Assembly (NCBI GenBank): GCA_905221605.1
Contig: CAJNDS010000546.1
Location: forward strand, 496,206-560,205
DNA: 64,000 bases
From: Symbiodinium natans
Lineage: Eukaryota; Sar; Dinophyceae; Suessiales; Symbiodiniaceae
Reading direction: 5' to 3'
In this document: positions 63,018 through 64,000 of the stretch, in pieces
Layout of the letters: every line of letters begins with the position of its first letter
Position numbering within the stretch: position 1 is the stretch's first letter
Notes under the pieces: model-generated
Seen by the model: only the letters and a program-made list of their open reading frames with translations
Database searches by the model: none
What the model was told of the DNA's origin: nothing
Position numbers and translations under genes: made by a program

Positions 63018-63340
63018 GTGCATTCCTTACAGCCCCATGTCAGGCAGCCAGATCAGCGATTGTCAAAGGCAGAGCCGAACTCCTGCACAACCGTACGAGG
63101 TGCTCTGTATGGCCTTCAGGAAAGTCCTCACGCATGGGGGCTGGACCGTGACGCAAATTTAAAACGCCTTACTTGGAAAGGTCCCAACGGTGGCGTGATG
63201 TCACCCCAGCAGTCCGTGTCTGATGCGTCAGTTTGGCTGATGAAGTGTGATCAGGCTACCGTCGGCACGCTCGGGGTATGTGTGGACGATGTGCTTGCCT
63301 TCGCCAAACCTGATCACCTGAACCCAGTGTTTGGGGCCAG
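63018..63340 (+). pseudogene. Copia-type retrotransposon reverse transcriptase fragment
   Basis: The frame reads VRGALYGLQESPHAWGLDRD, ANLKRLTW, then VSDASVWLMKCD and VGTLGVCVDDVLAFAKPDHL. ALYGL-x-x-SP-x-x-W followed by a YVDD-like VDD motif is characteristic of Ty1/copia reverse transcriptase (RVT_2 domain). Tyr of YVDD is Val here. Only about 100 residues remain, with no upstream integrase or downstream RNase H, and the frame runs into degenerate CCCTAAA repeats. A truncated, probably dead insertion. Confidence 0.8.
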
Positions 63341-64000
63341 CCAAGGCCTTCGGCAGTGCAGTCGCCCAGAGTTTGGGATGCACCCCAAGACCCTAAATCC
63401 CTCAACCCCCCCAGACGCTAAAACCCTGAGCTCCGAAGCCCCTGAGACACTAATCCTCTTAAACCTGACCCCAGGAGCTGAGGTGCCCTAGAAGCGGGCG
63501 ATGTTGAGGGTTCAGGGCTGGGGGTTTAGGGTTTAGGGCTGAGGGTTTAGTGTTTAGGGTTTAGGGTTCAGGGTTCAGGGCACCTTGTTTCAGGCTTCAG
63601 GGCTCTAGGGGTTCGAGCTTGGATACGGTTGAGGCAGGGTTGAGGGATTTTGTTGTTGAGAAAGGCCAGCACAGATGCCCCGAGGCCGAACATAAAACTG
63701 AGAGGGCCCCTCCCTTCTTGGCTAGTTGTTTGTCAGGAATGTGGTGTTGGGTCCGGCTAGGTTCCGTAAAAGGTCCAAAGCGCGGGGGGATACAAGGGGC
63801 CTAATTCCTCATTACTTCTCTACTAAGAACTAGCAAGTAGACTGTTATACACCCTAAACCCTAAACCCAAAACCCGAAAGCCTACACCCTACACCCTGAA
63901 CCCTGACCCCCAAACCCTAAACCGTTCTCCTTTACGGGTAGCTCTCTAAATTTGTGTCCCGCTTCGGGCCAGATGGGTAAGCGGAACCAAAATGACTCTC
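63341..64000. other. Repeats and an unassigned block
   Basis: Degenerate CCCTAAA (63385-63490), TTTAGGG (63520-63580), an open block 63619-63804 (DTVEAGLRDFVVEKGQHRCP) that may contain an exon, then CCCTAAA (63850-63925). No firm call. Confidence 0.45.

Larger units (their letters stand above)
1..64000. repeat. Interstitial telomere-type repeats throughout
   Basis: Tracts of (TTTAGGG)n or (CCCTAAA)n, from two to more than thirty units, recur about every 0.2-1 kb in both orientations, with degenerate copies between them. They alternate with unique blocks of about 30-450 bp that read as exons on the + strand. TTTAGGG is the telomere unit of plants, dinoflagellates and several other alveolates. 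Both ends of the window lie in mixed sequence, so this is not a chromosome end. The largest or most unusual tracts are listed separately. Confidence 0.95.

Noticed and set aside
1-64000. Reading the window as a chromosome end or subtelomere
   Set aside because: Tracts occur in both orientations throughout, are separated by coding-like blocks, and neither edge is a terminal array.
1-64000. tRNA, rRNA or spliceosomal RNA genes
   Set aside because: No cloverleaf-forming segment with A and B boxes or conserved rRNA stretch was noticed by eye; a dedicated scan was not possible.

Overview
The window looks like nuclear DNA of a dinoflagellate or a close alveolate relative. It has no operons or long reading frames. 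It carries very many interstitial runs of the plant/alveolate telomere unit (TTTAGGG on one strand, CCCTAAA on the other), many short inverted-repeat elements, homopolymer G/C runs, and short coding blocks with GT, GC and apparently GA splice donors, all on the + strand. Everything was read by eye; no search or alignment was run, and the species cannot be named.

Main reading: this is a protein-coding region cut into exons of about 10-440 bp (mostly 25-120 bp) by introns built largely from telomere-type repeats. A typical exon follows a CCCTAAA tract and an AG acceptor and runs straight into G|GTTTAGGG, so the first telomere unit is the splice donor. I joined neighbouring exons by reading phase. 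Long runs of junctions are compatible: 3534-6204, 10760-14146, 14542-15027, 16316-18796, 26631-27937, 38823-45886, 46326-48501, 53020-54171, 54625-58783 and 59715-62024. Donor choice leaves freedom, so single boundaries are provisional.

Layout. 1.5-10.06 kb: exons of an unrecognised protein (or proteins), ending with a 147-codon terminal exon. 10.76-18.8 kb: a second run starting at a plausible ATG. 19.7-26 kb: exons of unknown function between arrays and hairpins. 26.6-38 kb: a protein kinase. The hinge region, HRD, VKPEN..DFG, the P+1/APE-like segment and DVYxxG lie on separate exons in the right order over about 9.4 kb, with an RS-rich exon inside. 38.8-45.9 kb: a phase-compatible chain of 12 exons ending in TGA, perhaps the C-terminal part of the kinase protein or a separate gene. 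46.3-63 kb: further exon chains without a recognised family. The introns also hold a pogo/Tigger-type DDE transposase fragment (31.9 kb), a copia-type reverse transcriptase fragment (63.0 kb), about eight families of short inverted-repeat elements, microsatellites and poly-G tracts.

Most worth following up: telomere repeats as intron ends, with G-strand at the donor side and C-strand at the acceptor side; telomeric tracts bounded by duplicated flanking DNA or inserted inside hairpin elements; and hairpin elements that seem to be introns themselves.
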